Positions 11,532 to 21,871 of a DNA stretch of 64,000 nt are shown here, in pieces; position 1 is the stretch's first letter; every line of letters begins with the position of its first letter. The stretch is from Thiotrichales bacterium. Its GTDB lineage: Bacteria > Pseudomonadota > Gammaproteobacteria > Thiomicrospirales > Thiomicrospiraceae. Position numbers and translations under genes: made by a program. Below the pieces are notes generated by a model. It had not been told where the DNA came from and ran no database searches. It saw only the letters and a program-made list of their open reading frames with translations. The DNA lies in contig JAFGUG010000057.1 of NCBI GenBank assembly GCA_016938655.1, forward strand, positions 62,001-126,000, written 5' to 3'.

Positions 11532-13082
11532 TCAAACATCGTTTTGTTTAGACTGACCAAATCGACCGGTTAGAAAATAGCGTTTGCTTAAAATAAAGCC
11601 AAAAATCACGAACAGCATAAAAATAATCGGCAACTGCTTCCACTCTGCAAAAAAAGTTAAGCCGTCATACGGTTGCACCTTACCACGCAAAACGCCCACT
11701 TCGTAAGCCGGAATAGACGCTTTTATTTCACCTTTGACATCCACAATAACGGTGTAACCCGTATTGGTACTGCGGGCAATTTCGCGACCCAATTCCAATG
11801 CACGCATCTTAACGTCTTGTACCTGCTGATGCGGTTCAAGCGTATGAGCAAACCAGGCGTCGTTACTCACGGTCACTAAATATTTTGCCTCGGGCAAGCT
11901 GTTCGCTAACTCCTCACCAAACGCCATCTCGTAGCAAATACTCAAACCAGCAGGCTGACCCCCCAACATCATAGGCGGTTGATTTTCTGGGCCATGGGTA
12001 AACGTGGCAAACGGAATGTCAAACAAGTGACTCAAAAACTGAAACATCGAGTTGAACGGAAAGAACTCGCTAAACGGCACCAAATGCGTTTTTAAGTAAC
12101 GCTGCTCTGGATTATGCAGATTCACCAAGGCGTTGTAATAGTGATCGGTTCCCTTTTCACCCGCTATGACACCCACTAGAATATCGGTACTCAATAACTG
12201 TGCATCTTTAATAAAGGTTTTTAACGCGCCCTGCTCAACCACGTCGTAATAGGTTGGAATCGCCGTCTCTGGCCAGACAATCAAATCTGCACTCATGTTC
12301 TCTTTAGTCAAGCTGACATAGGTTTTTAGAGTGGGGTAAAACTCATCCGGAAGCCACTTTTTATCTTGCGAAATATTGCCCTGAATTAACGCCACATCAA
12401 TCGGTTTACCGGTTGGTTCAACCCACTTAACCTCTTTTAGTAAGCCGCCAATCGACCAGAGCAGACACAACAAGATACTGGGAACAACCCACGAACGCTG
12501 CATCACAAACCATAACAGAAGCCCTGCGCTCATGGCCACTGCCCAACTCACCCCCAACGAACCAACAAGCGGTGCATAACCATCTAACCAAGTTCCTAAA
12601 TGGGTCATGCCAACTTGTAAAAACGGAAAGCCACCAAACAAAAGACCACGCAACAGTTCAGACAAAACCCAAACGGCTGGAAACAGGACAAACAGCATCA
12701 GCCCGATGCGGTTTTTATCAAAAAAGTACCGGACTGCCCAGCCTGCAAACCCGACATACAGCGATAAAAAAAACACAAATATAAAGGTAGCCAGAACGGC
12801 CAAAATTAACGGCACCCCTGAATAGAAGTACATACTGGAGAACAGCCAGCTAACGCCCACACCAAATAGGCCTAAGCCAAACCAAAGGCCAATTTTAAAG
12901 CCTTCAAATTGCGAATCTGCTTTTAGCCACAGCCAGAACAAACCAGCAAGTGTGCCCACCATAATCGGTGAAAATTCAAAAGGTGCAAAGGCTAAAACAG
13001 ACACGCCACCAAAGAGCAGTGCCATTAGATGAGGTCGTTTAGGGTTAAACAGCTGAACGACGTTGAAGAATGCCGATTTCAA
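11532..13082 (-). CDS. lnt: Apolipoprotein N-acyltransferase
   Basis: Lnt adds the third acyl chain to the N-terminal Cys of lipoproteins in the inner membrane. The 516-residue protein has about six to eight N-terminal membrane segments, then a nitrilase-like domain from roughly residue 225. The catalytic Glu is in VWPETAIP, the catalytic Cys in LSICYEMAFGEE, and a Lys lies between them. The start codon appears to be TTG at 13080-13082, directly after the corC stop, with GGAG eight to ten bases upstream. Translation is probably coupled to corC. The corC-lnt pair is conserved in gammaproteobacteria. Confidence 0.93.
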   Translation of the reverse strand: MKSAFFNVVQLFNPKRPHLMALLFGGVSVLAFAPFEFSPIMVGTLAGLFWLWLKADSQFEGFKIGLWFGLGLFGVGVSWLFSSMYFYSGVPLILAVLATFIFVFFLSLYVGFAGWAVRYFFDKNRIGLMLFVLFPAVWVLSELLRGLLFGGFPFLQVGMTHLGTWLDGYAPLVGSLGVSWAVAMSAGLLLWFVMQRSWVVPSILLCLLWSIGGLLKEVKWVEPTGKPIDVALIQGNISQDKKWLPDEFYPTLKTYVSLTKENMSADLIVWPETAIPTYYDVVEQGALKTFIKDAQLLSTDILVGVIAGEKGTDHYYNALVNLHNPEQRYLKTHLVPFSEFFPFNSMFQFLSHLFDIPFATFTHGPENQPPMMLGGQPAGLSICYEMAFGEELANSLPEAKYLVTVSNDAWFAHTLEPHQQVQDVKMRALELGREIARSTNTGYTVIVDVKGEIKASIPAYEVGVLRGKVQPYDGLTFFAEWKQLPIIFMLFVIFGFILSKRYFLTGRFGQSKQNDV

Positions 13083-13952
13083 CTAGAGGTTCTCCACCTT
13101 AAGAAAGGCTTCCTCTTCAGGAACGGTTGCAACCGGCTTGACTTGAAACATCTCTGCACGTCTCTCTGAGGCCTTGGTGACCTTAAAGTGCAGGCCGTGC
13201 ATTTCCAACTCGTCGCCTTCCACCGGAACATGCCCAAGCTCTAAGGCTAAAACGCCTCCAATGGTTTCACTGTTGTCATCGGGAATTTCGACATTAAAAA
13301 AGCTGTTAAAATCTTCTAAATCGGTAATCGCAGCAACATTATAAGCACCACTAAGATGTTTTTGAATGGTATCCACCTCAACTTCATCATGCTCGTCTTC
13401 GATCTCACCTACAATCTGCTCAAGCACGTCTTCGATGGTGACCAGGCCTGCTAACTCGCCATACTCATCCACCACCAACGCCAAGTGATTACGACTTGCC
13501 TTAAACTCATGAAGCAGCATATTTAAACGCTTACTTTCAGGCACAAATGTCGCAGGACGATAAATTTTTTCGAGCTCTTCTTTGCTGGTTAACTCACCTT
13601 TAACCACGGCACGGAATACGTCTTTAGCAAGCAATACGCCTACAATTTCGCCGCTTTCGGCTTCGACTGGATAACGTGAGTGCGAACTGACTAACATTTT
13701 GCTAATAATGGTATCTAGGGAGTCTTCGACATCCACCACTTCTATCTGCATTCGAGGAATCATAATGTCCCGAGCTCGCGCCTCAGAGACATTTAACACC
13801 CCTTCAATCATCATTAATACATCAGAATCAATAATGCCTTCAGCTTGCGCATCTTTTATTACTTCAAGAAGTTGTTCTCGACTCTCCGGTTCATCTGAAA
13901 ATACTTTTCCAAGACGTTCTAGCCACGAAGAGCCGTTGCTACTGTCGCTCAT
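13083..13952 (-). CDS. corC: CorC/HlyC family CBS-domain protein (YbeX)
   Basis: The 289-residue cytoplasmic protein has two CBS domains (about residues 65-190) and a C-terminal CorC_HlyC domain (about 205-285). CorC was named for a role in magnesium/cobalt efflux; YbeX is also linked to ribosome metabolism in E. coli. Motifs seen include ARDIMIPRMQIEVVD and VDEYGELAGLVTIEDVLE. It lies between ybeY and lnt in the conserved miaB-phoH-ybeY-corC-lnt order. A CAGGCCTG copy is at 13443-13450. Confidence 0.92.
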   Translation of the reverse strand: MSDSSNGSSWLERLGKVFSDEPESREQLLEVIKDAQAEGIIDSDVLMMIEGVLNVSEARARDIMIPRMQIEVVDVEDSLDTIISKMLVSSHSRYPVEAESGEIVGVLLAKDVFRAVVKGELTSKEELEKIYRPATFVPESKRLNMLLHEFKASRNHLALVVDEYGELAGLVTIEDVLEQIVGEIEDEHDEVEVDTIQKHLSGAYNVAAITDLEDFNSFFNVEIPDDNSETIGGVLALELGHVPVEGDELEMHGLHFKVTKASERRAEMFQVKPVATVPEEEAFLKVENL

Positions 13953-14058
13953 TAGTTTTTATTACCTTTGCTTGTTAATCTTTTAATTCTTTGTTGTACT
14001 GCATAATCCCGCCACCTTCAAGGAGTTGAACCGTAAAAGTGACCGAGTTTAAATTAGG

Positions 14059-14535
14059 TTATTTTTCAGATGCGTATGGGTCTGCAAAATCCAAACCCTG
14101 CATAATTTCGACCTCTAAAGCCTCCATCTCTTCTGCATCGTCGTCATCTATATGGTCAAACCCTTGTAAATGCAAGGTACCATGGACAATCATGTGTGCC
14201 CAATGCTCCACTAAGGTTTTATTCTGCTGTTTAGCCTCTTGCTCGACAATCTCTGCACAGATCACCAAATCACCCAAATACGGCAAGGCTTCACCTAAGT
14301 CCACCAGACCGGGAGGCTGTTCAAATTCAAACGACAGAACATTGGTCGGCTTATCGATATTCCGATAATCACGATTCAAGGTTTGGCTCTCTTCGGCATC
14401 TACAACGCGAATGGTCACTTCATTGGCTTCATTCGCCAAATCACCGATTAAGCTCGCTTGCACCCACTCTTCGCACTGTTGTTGAGTTGGTAACGCTAAC
14501 TCCGTCACCCCCCACTGCAACTCCACTTCAACCAT
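14059..14535 (-). CDS. ybeY: Endoribonuclease YbeY
   Basis: YbeY is a zinc-dependent RNase needed for 16S rRNA 3'-end maturation and 70S quality control. The 158-residue protein has the H-x3-H-x5-H metal site in [11 protein letters not shown] near residues 123-133, and the [15 protein letters not shown] block before it. It follows phoH and precedes corC, its usual neighbours. The start is the ATG at 14533-14535. Confidence 0.95.
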   Translation of the reverse strand: MVEVELQWGVTELALPTQQQCEEWVQASLIGDLANEANEVTIRVVDAEESQTLNRDYRNIDKPTNVLSFEFEQPPGLVDLGEALPYLGDLVICAEIVEQEAKQQNKTLVEHWAHMIVHGTLHLQGFDHIDDDDAEEMEALEVEIMQGLDFADPYASEK

Positions 14536-14646
14536 GCCTTTCTCCGAACCTTTAAATTGAACAATTAAAAATACATAAATTGATTATCCTGATTTAAAAA
14601 CAGAACTCAACGCTTGCACGCTTTATCGGACTGAACCGATCTGCGC

Positions 14647-15627
14647 TCACTGCTGTTTAGAAGATTTCTCTTGTTGACGTTCAAATCGGTCATAGGCTCT
14701 AACAATCTGTTGAACCAATGGGTGACGCACCACGTCTTGCGCTTGGTAGAAAGTAAAGCCAATGTCTTCAACCCCTTCCAGCACTTCAATGACATGGCGC
14801 AAACCGGACTTTTGATGTTTAGGTAAATCACACTGGGTAATGTCCCCTGTAATCACCGCGGTTGAATTGAAGCCCATACGCGTTAGAAACATCTTCATCT
14901 GCTCTACCGTGGTGTTTTGCGCTTCATCCAAAATAATATAAGCTTCATTTAAAGTACGGCCACGCATAAACGCCAATGGCGCCACTTCAATGACATTTTT
15001 TTCAATTAATCGTTCCACCGTCTCAAAACCAAGCATCTCAAACAGGGCATCAAATAAAGGACGTAGATACGGATCCACCTTCTGACTTAAGTCGCCCGGT
15101 AAAAACCCAAGCTTTTCGCCTGCTTCTACCGCAGGGCGTGTCAAAATGATGCGTCGTACCTGTTCGTTCTCTAGGGCTTGCACAGCGCAAGCAACGGCCA
15201 AATAGGTTTTACCGGTTCCGGCAGGCCCGATACCAAAATTCACATCGTGATTTTGAATCGATTCAACGTATTGCGCTTGATTGGCGTTGCGGGTCTTAAT
15301 GACTTTACGGCGTGTTTTAATTAATTTTTGTTCAACGGTAATGGCTTGTGGGTTATCCAAGTTGAGATTATGCAGCGCTAAATGAATTTTTTGAGGGTTT
15401 AAGGTCTCATGCTCGGAGTCAGCATAGAGGTCACGAACAAATTGCTCAGCCTTTACCACTCGATCACCCAATCCGGTCACCGAAATTGAAAACCCACGCG
15501 AATTAATCTCTACGCCCAAGCGTAATTCGAGTTGTTCAATGTGCTCGTTCTGCCAACCAAATAGGTTTTGCAGGCGCTCATTATCTTCTGGAAAAAGCGT
15601 AAACTGAATGGTGTGCAGTGCTGACAA
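14647..15627 (-). CDS. ybeZ: PhoH-like ATPase (YbeZ)
   Basis: A 326-residue PhoH-family ATPase with Walker A GPAGTGKTYLA, Walker B-type YIILDEAQN, and an N-terminal KH-like segment. YbeZ works with YbeY in RNA processing. The frame starts with TTG at 15625-15627, preceded by GAGG about eight bases upstream, and there is no earlier ATG. It lies between miaB and ybeY, as in most gammaproteobacteria. Confidence 0.92.
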   Translation of the reverse strand: MSALHTIQFTLFPEDNERLQNLFGWQNEHIEQLELRLGVEINSRGFSISVTGLGDRVVKAEQFVRDLYADSEHETLNPQKIHLALHNLNLDNPQAITVEQKLIKTRRKVIKTRNANQAQYVESIQNHDVNFGIGPAGTGKTYLAVACAVQALENEQVRRIILTRPAVEAGEKLGFLPGDLSQKVDPYLRPLFDALFEMLGFETVERLIEKNVIEVAPLAFMRGRTLNEAYIILDEAQNTTVEQMKMFLTRMGFNSTAVITGDITQCDLPKHQKSGLRHVIEVLEGVEDIGFTFYQAQDVVRHPLVQQIVRAYDRFERQQEKSSKQQ

Positions 15628-15732
15628 AAGCGTTCCTCAAATAAAAGATCAATCTTAAAAATAAAAAAACGTTATCACTTTTAACAAAATAATAACGTTT
15701 AAAACTGAATTCCCGTCTAGTAAAAACTCAGC

Positions 15733-17145
15733 TTACAAAGCGTGATATTGCGGTGCAATATGGGTATCGGCTTCTGGCGTCGCGACCACTTTACCGCGCA
15801 ATGAATTGCTAAGCGCTTCGGTTATTTCCACATCCACAAACTGACCGATTAAATCGGGGGATCCAGCAAAGTTAACCACACGGTTATTTTCGGTACGGCC
15901 AGCGACTTGATCAAACGAGTTTCTTGAAAGACGTTCAACCAAGACACGTTGCACTGTGCCAATCATGCCATTGCTAATCGCATCGGTCTGTTTATTAAGC
16001 TGTTCTTGCAAGGCAAACAATCGTCGTTTTTTCTTTTCCATCGGCTCATCATCCGGAAAACCAGCGGCTGGCGTACCAGGCCGTTCGCTGTAAATAAAAC
16101 TAAATGAACGATCGTAGTTTAACTCTTCAACCAACGCTAACGTTTCTTTAAAGTCATCACAGGTTTCACCAGGGAAGCCAATAATAAAGTCGCCCGACAA
16201 ACTTAAGTTTGGACGCAAAGCGCGTACCTTGCGAATGGTGGATTTATATTCTAAGACCATGTGATTACGCTTCATCATCGCCAAAATCTTATCTGAGCCT
16301 GACTGAATAGGCAGATGCAAATGCGACACCAACTCTGGAATTTCTGCATAGCAATCAATAATACTTTGCGTCATCTCATTAGGATGCGACGTGGTAAAGC
16401 GAATACGGTCAATCCCATCAATCGTTCTAACGGCGTGCATCAATACCGCTAAATCGGCAATTTCACCATCGGCCATCACGCCGCGATAAGCGTTTACGTT
16501 TTGGCCAAGCAAGTTCACTTCACGCACCCCTTGTTCTGCCAATACACGGATCTCGTGCATGACGTCTTCAAACGGACGACTCACTTCTTCGCCACGCGTG
16601 TAAGGCACCACGCAGAAAGTACAATATTTAGAACAGCCTTCCATAACCGACACCATTGCCGACACACCACTGACTTCGGGCTCGGGTAAGTTGTCGAATT
16701 TTTCAATCTCTGGGAACGAGATATCAATCACCGCTTTTTTCTTTTTAACGCTATCGTCACCACGCACGCGTAAAGCTTCATCAATCATAGCTGGCAGACG
16801 GTGCAGAGTTTGCGGGCCAAAAATCACATCCACACTGGGCGCACGTTGACGAATCACCTTACCTTCTTGAGAGGCAACACAGCCGCCCACACCAATCACT
16901 CGATTTGGCTTCTCGTTTTTCCACTTAGACCAACGACCCAGCTCTGAGAACACTTTCTCTTGGGCTTTTTCACGAACCGAACAGGTATTCATCAAAACCA
17001 CATCGGCCTCTTCTGGTGTTTGAACCAGCTCTAAGCCGTGGGTTTTGGCTAATAAACTTGCCATCTTTTCAGAGTCATACTCATTCATCTGACAACCGTA
17101 AGTAATAACGTAAAGACCGCCTGTAAAAGGTGAAGTGTTTGACAT
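15733..17145 (-). CDS. miaB: tRNA-2-methylthio-N6-dimethylallyladenosine synthase MiaB
   Basis: MiaB methylthiolates i6A37 of tRNAs using two 4Fe-4S clusters and SAM. The protein has the N-terminal UPF0004 domain with three cluster Cys ([23 protein letters not shown]), the radical-SAM triad CSKYCTFC, and a C-terminal TRAM domain. The frame extends 28 codons upstream, but that extension is a hydrophobic stretch foreign to the family, so I place the start at the ATG at 17143-17145 ([10 protein letters not shown]). It is the first gene of the miaB-phoH-ybeY-corC-lnt unit. Confidence 0.96.
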   Translation of the reverse strand: MSNTSPFTGGLYVITYGCQMNEYDSEKMASLLAKTHGLELVQTPEEADVVLMNTCSVREKAQEKVFSELGRWSKWKNEKPNRVIGVGGCVASQEGKVIRQRAPSVDVIFGPQTLHRLPAMIDEALRVRGDDSVKKKKAVIDISFPEIEKFDNLPEPEVSGVSAMVSVMEGCSKYCTFCVVPYTRGEEVSRPFEDVMHEIRVLAEQGVREVNLLGQNVNAYRGVMADGEIADLAVLMHAVRTIDGIDRIRFTTSHPNEMTQSIIDCYAEIPELVSHLHLPIQSGSDKILAMMKRNHMVLEYKSTIRKVRALRPNLSLSGDFIIGFPGETCDDFKETLALVEELNYDRSFSFIYSERPGTPAAGFPDDEPMEKKKRRLFALQEQLNKQTDAISNGMIGTVQRVLVERLSRNSFDQVAGRTENNRVVNFAGSPDLIGQFVDVEITEALSNSLRGKVVATPEADTHIAPQYHAL

Positions 17146-17345
17146 ACTGGGAATCCGCTCTTTAACGATGGTTAACAACCATGCTATGTAACTGAAAATT
17201 ATAAAAAATAAGGTCGCGTATTTTACCACAAACTCAAATTCCCAATGTGGAATTCAAATAACCTTTGAAAATTAGATGGCATAGTTTTTTGAAGTTTCTA
17301 TAATGAAATGGTGTGGCTCACCATAAAGAAGGTTTGGATTAACGT

Positions 17346-18386
17346 ATGGATATTACTCAACTGCTTGAATTTAGTGCGCAACAAGGTGCATCTGATTTAC
17401 ACCTTTCAGCGGGCTTACCGCCCCTTATTCGTTTGGATGGCGATATCAAACGCTTGGACACACCTAGCCTCGAACCCGAAGAGATTCACCGCATGATTTA
17501 TGACATCATGGACGATGAACAACGTAAACACTTTGAAGAGCATTTAGAGAGCGACTTCTCATTCGAGATTCAAAATGTCGCCCGTTTTCGTACCAACGTT
17601 TTTATGCAAAACCGAGGGTTAGCCGCGGTATTTCGTACTATTCCAAGTAAAGTACTCACACTCGAAGACCTTAAATCACCTGAAATCTTCAAAAGTATTG
17701 CCGAAACCCCACGCGGTTTAGTACTGGTTACAGGGCCAACCGGTTCGGGTAAATCGACTACACTGGCGGCGATGGTGGATTATTTAAATGAGCGCAAAAA
17801 TTCGCACATCTTAACCATTGAAGACCCCATCGAATTTGTTCACGAAGCCAAACGCTGCTTGGTCAACCAACGTGAAGTGCACCGTGACACACACAGCTTT
17901 GAAAACTCACTGCGCTCTGCACTGCGTGAAGACCCGGATATTATTTTAGTGGGTGAGATGCGTGATTTAGAAACTATCCGCCTTGCTTTAACCGCTGCCG
18001 AAACCGGTCACCTGGTTTTGGGCACATTACACACTAGCTCGGCTGCTAAAACCATTGATCGTATTATTGACGTTTTTCCCGCTAATGAAAAAGAGATGGT
18101 GCGTTCCATGTTATCCGAATCTTTAAAAGCGGTTATTGCCCAAACTTTACTTAAAAAAATAGACGGCGGACGTGTCGCTGCTTATGAAATTATGCTCGGT
18201 ACTTCGGCGATTCGCAACCTGATTCGAGAAGATAAAATTGCCCAAATCAACTCCACGATTCAAACCTCAAATCGTATTGGCATGCAAACGCTTGACCAAG
18301 ACTTGGCTCGTTTGGTTAAAGAGAACCAAATCCTGCTTGAATCTGCGCGCTCTAAAGCAAACAACAAAGATAGCTTTGCCAATTAA
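17346..18386 (+). CDS. pilT: Type IV pilus retraction ATPase PilT
   Basis: PilT powers retraction of type IV pili, needed for twitching and usually for DNA uptake. The 346-residue protein has a PAS-like N-terminal domain, the Walker A GPTGSGKSTTLAAM near residue 130, the Asp box/Walker B (ILVGEMRDLETI), and the His box GHLVLGTLHT. The family signature near the C-terminus (AAYEIM...IRNLIRE) is intact. pilU follows 35 bases downstream. The gene is divergent from miaB. Confidence 0.96.
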   Translation: MDITQLLEFSAQQGASDLHLSAGLPPLIRLDGDIKRLDTPSLEPEEIHRMIYDIMDDEQRKHFEEHLESDFSFEIQNVARFRTNVFMQNRGLAAVFRTIPSKVLTLEDLKSPEIFKSIAETPRGLVLVTGPTGSGKSTTLAAMVDYLNERKNSHILTIEDPIEFVHEAKRCLVNQREVHRDTHSFENSLRSALREDPDIILVGEMRDLETIRLALTAAETGHLVLGTLHTSSAAKTIDRIIDVFPANEKEMVRSMLSESLKAVIAQTLLKKIDGGRVAAYEIMLGTSAIRNLIREDKIAQINSTIQTSNRIGMQTLDQDLARLVKENQILLESARSKANNKDSFAN

Positions 18387-18421
18387 TTGGATGCCGAAAT
18401 AAACTAAAGGTCGATAGAATA

Positions 18422-19597
18422 ATGTCTAACACGTCAAAAGATGATCTACACAATCTCCTAACTTATTTCACCAACCAAGGCGGGTCGGATTTGTTTATTA
18501 CTGCTGGACGCGAAGCGGTTATGAAAAAAGATGGGGATATGGTCAACATTACCCAAGATAAAATCACCCCTGCTATGGCAAAAGAAATTGCTCATGCGAT
18601 TATGAATGAAGACCAGCAAACTAAATTTTTAGCAACTCATGAGTGTAACTTTGCTTATCACATTGCGGGGACGGCGCGTTATCGTGTTAACGTCTTTGTA
18701 CAACGAGGTACGCCCGGGCTAGTGATTCGTGCGGTGCATACCGAAATCCCCCAGTTTGACGGCTTAAATCTGCCACCTGTTTTAAAAGAGTTAATTATGT
18801 CTAAACGTGGGCTCATTCTATTTGTGGGTGGAACGGGGTCAGGTAAGTCAACCAGCTTAGCAAGTTTGGTGGATATTCGAAATACAGAGAGCTCCGGTCA
18901 TATCATCACCATTGAAGATCCAATTGAGTTTGTACACTCACATAAAAAATGTGTGGTCACACAACGAGAAGTCGGCGTGGACACCAAAAGTTATGAAGTG
19001 GCCCTTAAAAATACCTTACGCCAAGCACCCGATGTGATTTTAATTGGTGAAATACGGGCCGAAGAGACCATGAACCACGCCATTGCTTTTGCAGAGACAG
19101 GCCACCTGTGTTTATCGACCTTACACGCTAATAACACCAACCAAGCACTTGACCGAATCATTAACTTCTTTCCGCCAATACAGCGTCACCATGTATTAAT
19201 GGATCTATCTTTAAATTTACGTGCCATTGTTTCGCAACGCCTTATCCCAAATTTAGAAGGTGGACGAATTGCGGCAGTTGAAGTGATGATTAACACGCCC
19301 AGAATGCAAGATTTAATTTTTAAAGGCGACATTACCGCTATCAAAAAACTGATGGAAGACTCGGAAGAGTTAAAAATGCAAACGTTTGATAAGTCGTTGT
19401 TTGACTTGTATGAAGCGGGAAAAATCAGTTACGAAGAGGCACTTAGAAATGCCGATTCAATGAACAACCTTCGTATCAAAATTAAGCTAGAAAGTAAGCG
19501 TCCTCCACCCGATTTGGCCAATGATATGGCGAACTTACATAAGAGAGATTCGGACTCTGGCATTAGCAGTTTCAAAGTCCAAGAAGACGCTAAATAA
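18422..19597 (+). CDS. pilU: Type IV pilus retraction-associated ATPase PilU
   Basis: PilU is the PilT paralogue that assists retraction of pili under load. The 391-residue protein carries Walker A GGTGSGKSTSLASLVD, the acidic block ILIGEIRAEETM and the His box GHLCLSTLHANN. Its longer C-terminal tail is typical of PilU. The pilT-pilU arrangement is standard. Transcription likely ends at the 34-nt palindrome at 19635-19668. Confidence 0.95.
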   Translation: MSNTSKDDLHNLLTYFTNQGGSDLFITAGREAVMKKDGDMVNITQDKITPAMAKEIAHAIMNEDQQTKFLATHECNFAYHIAGTARYRVNVFVQRGTPGLVIRAVHTEIPQFDGLNLPPVLKELIMSKRGLILFVGGTGSGKSTSLASLVDIRNTESSGHIITIEDPIEFVHSHKKCVVTQREVGVDTKSYEVALKNTLRQAPDVILIGEIRAEETMNHAIAFAETGHLCLSTLHANNTNQALDRIINFFPPIQRHHVLMDLSLNLRAIVSQRLIPNLEGGRIAAVEVMINTPRMQDLIFKGDITAIKKLMEDSEELKMQTFDKSLFDLYEAGKISYEEALRNADSMNNLRIKIKLESKRPPPDLANDMANLHKRDSDSGISSFKVQEDAK

Positions 19598-19634
19598 CCT
19601 GTAATATAAAAATAAACAGGCCGTGTAATTTGCT

Positions 19635-19668
19635 TAAGTAATATCAGCAGGCCTGCTGATATTACTTA
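19635..19668. terminator. Perfect 34-nt palindrome centred on CAGGCCTG, between convergent pilU and uvrB
   Basis: The arms TAAGTAATATCAGCAGG and CCTGCTGATATTACTTA are exact complements, so RNA from either strand folds into a 17-bp hairpin minus a small loop. The site lies in the 87-base gap between the 3' ends of pilU and uvrB, where a bidirectional terminator is expected. T runs are weak, so it could instead be a pure DNA-level site. Confidence 0.6.
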
Positions 19669-19684
19669 GGTCAATGTGCAAACT

Positions 19685-21718
19685 CTAGCGTAAATCGCCT
19701 ACACCCACCATGCCGTTTTTGCACTGTTTAATCTGATCCCTTAAGGACGCCGCAGTTTCAAAATCTAAGCCTTTGGCGGCTTTGTACATCTCTTTTTCAA
19801 GCTGCTTAATTCTAGAGGCCAGTTCAGCGGGTTTCATATGATTAATCTCCGCTTGATAAGCGGCATCCGGCTCGGCTACTTTGCGCCCTTTGGCACTTCG
19901 AGCGGGTTTACTAGAATAAGGTGAGTCATCCAAGATATCACTCACCTTTTTATTTAACGCTTGCGGGGTAATCCCTAACGCTAAGTTGTGCTCAATCTGT
20001 TTTTGGCGACGCCGCTGGGTTTCATCCATCGCTTTTTTCATCGACTTGGTAATTTTATCGGCGTACAAAATCGCTTTACCATCCACATTACGCGCGGCGC
20101 GTCCCATGGTTTGAATTAAGGAACGATCGGAGCGTAAAAAGCCCTCTTTGTCGGCGTCTAAAATTGCTACCAACGCCACTTCTGGAATGTCCAAGCCTTC
20201 TCGCAACAAGTTGATTCCCACCAACACATCAAACACGCCAAGGCGCAAATCACGGATGATTTCAATTCGCTCCACGGTATCAATATCCGAGTGCAGATAA
20301 CGCACACGAATCTGATGATCTTCCAAATATTCGGTTAGGTTCTCCGCCATTCGTTTAGTTAAGGTGGTCACTAAAATACGCTGCCCCAACTCGACTCGTG
20401 GGCCAATTTCACCCAATAAATCATCTACTTGCGTTAACGCTGGGCGTACCTCCACTTCTGGATCGAGCAGGCCTGTTGGTCTAACGACCTGCTCAACCAT
20501 AGTCGAACAGTGTTCAGCCTCGTATTTGCCGGGTGTAGCAGAAACCAAAATCGCTTGCGGCATGAGTTGTTCAAACTCTTCAAACATTAACGGACGGTTA
20601 TCCAGAGCCGAGGGCAATCTGAAGCCGTAACCGACTAAGTTCTCTTTACGTGAACGGTCACCTTTGTACATGCCGCCAATTTGCGGAATGGTGACGTGAC
20701 TTTCATCAATGACAATCAATGAGTTCTTAGGAAAGTAATCCATTAAGGTTGGTGGCGCTTGACCCGGGCCACGACCAGACAGATAACGCGAGTAGTTTTC
20801 GATGCCACTGCAATACCCAAGCTCTAACATCATCTCAATGTCTAAACGAGTGCGCTCTTCCAATCGTTGTGCTTCAACCAATTTACTCATTTCACGTAAC
20901 TCGGCCAGACGCTCTTTGAGTTCGACCTTAATTTTTTCAACGGTTTCCACCACGCGCTCTTTGGGTGTGACGTAGTGCGATTTAGGGTAAACCGTTACCC
21001 GTGTTGGCTTACTCAGCACCTCACCGGTTAAGGGGTCAAACCAGGCGATGCTCTCGACTTCGTCATCAAACAGTTCAATACGTACCGCATACTCTTCGGC
21101 TTCCGCAGGAAAAATATCAATAATATCGCCGCGAACTCGAAAGTTCCCGCGCCACAGTTCAATGTCATTACGATTGTATTGCATGGAGGTTAAGCGAGTT
21201 AAGATGTCGCGTTGCGAAATACTATCGCCTAAGCGCACTTGCAGAATCATCTTCAAGTACATTTCCGGGTCACCCAAACCGTAAATGGCCGAAACGGTGG
21301 CAATCAAAATCACATCTTCACGTTCCAGCAAGGCTTTGGTGGCGGACAGACGCAACTGCTCTATCTGCTCATTCACCGAAGAGTCTTTGGAAATATAGGT
21401 ATCGGAAGCGGGCACGTAAGCTTCTGGCTGATAGTAGTCATAGTAAGAAACAAAATATTCCACGGCGTTTTTAGGAAAGAAGCTTTTCATTTCGCCATAC
21501 AACTGCGCCGCTAAGGTTTTGTTGTGTGCAAGGATAATTGTTGGCCGCTGAACAGTTTGAATGACGTTGGCAACGGTAAAGGTTTTACCCGAACCGGTCA
21601 CCCCTAGGAGGGTCTGAAAAGCCTCACCATCCTCCAGTCCTTCAACCAATTGAGCAATGGCCGTTGGCTGATCACCTGCCGGTTGGTACTGAGAAACTAA
21701 TTCAAATGCTTTTGCCAC
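19685..21718 (-). CDS. uvrB: Excinuclease ABC subunit B
   Basis: UvrB is the damage-verifying helicase of nucleotide excision repair. The 677-residue protein has Walker [11 protein letters not shown] near residue 39, the beta-hairpin [12 protein letters not shown] that inserts at lesions, helicase motif VI (MGRAARN), and a C-terminal UVR domain that contacts UvrC. The start is GTG at 21716-21718 with AAGGA upstream. One CAGGCCTG copy is at 20468-20475. Confidence 0.97.
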   Translation of the reverse strand: MAKAFELVSQYQPAGDQPTAIAQLVEGLEDGEAFQTLLGVTGSGKTFTVANVIQTVQRPTIILAHNKTLAAQLYGEMKSFFPKNAVEYFVSYYDYYQPEAYVPASDTYISKDSSVNEQIEQLRLSATKALLEREDVILIATVSAIYGLGDPEMYLKMILQVRLGDSISQRDILTRLTSMQYNRNDIELWRGNFRVRGDIIDIFPAEAEEYAVRIELFDDEVESIAWFDPLTGEVLSKPTRVTVYPKSHYVTPKERVVETVEKIKVELKERLAELREMSKLVEAQRLEERTRLDIEMMLELGYCSGIENYSRYLSGRGPGQAPPTLMDYFPKNSLIVIDESHVTIPQIGGMYKGDRSRKENLVGYGFRLPSALDNRPLMFEEFEQLMPQAILVSATPGKYEAEHCSTMVEQVVRPTGLLDPEVEVRPALTQVDDLLGEIGPRVELGQRILVTTLTKRMAENLTEYLEDHQIRVRYLHSDIDTVERIEIIRDLRLGVFDVLVGINLLREGLDIPEVALVAILDADKEGFLRSDRSLIQTMGRAARNVDGKAILYADKITKSMKKAMDETQRRRQKQIEHNLALGITPQALNKKVSDILDDSPYSSKPARSAKGRKVAEPDAAYQAEINHMKPAELASRIKQLEKEMYKAAKGLDFETAASLRDQIKQCKNGMVGVGDLR

Positions 21719-21871
21719 AATAAATCCTTTAAAAACGCCCGCAAAATCCAGTAGAATGACTTAAATCATAATTTAAACGAGCGCGTATTTAATTTCTGAT
21801 AAAACTCGGCGATGAATTCAAGCCGAACATCGTATTATACAAGTTCAAGCACCCGTGGAGAAATTCAATCA

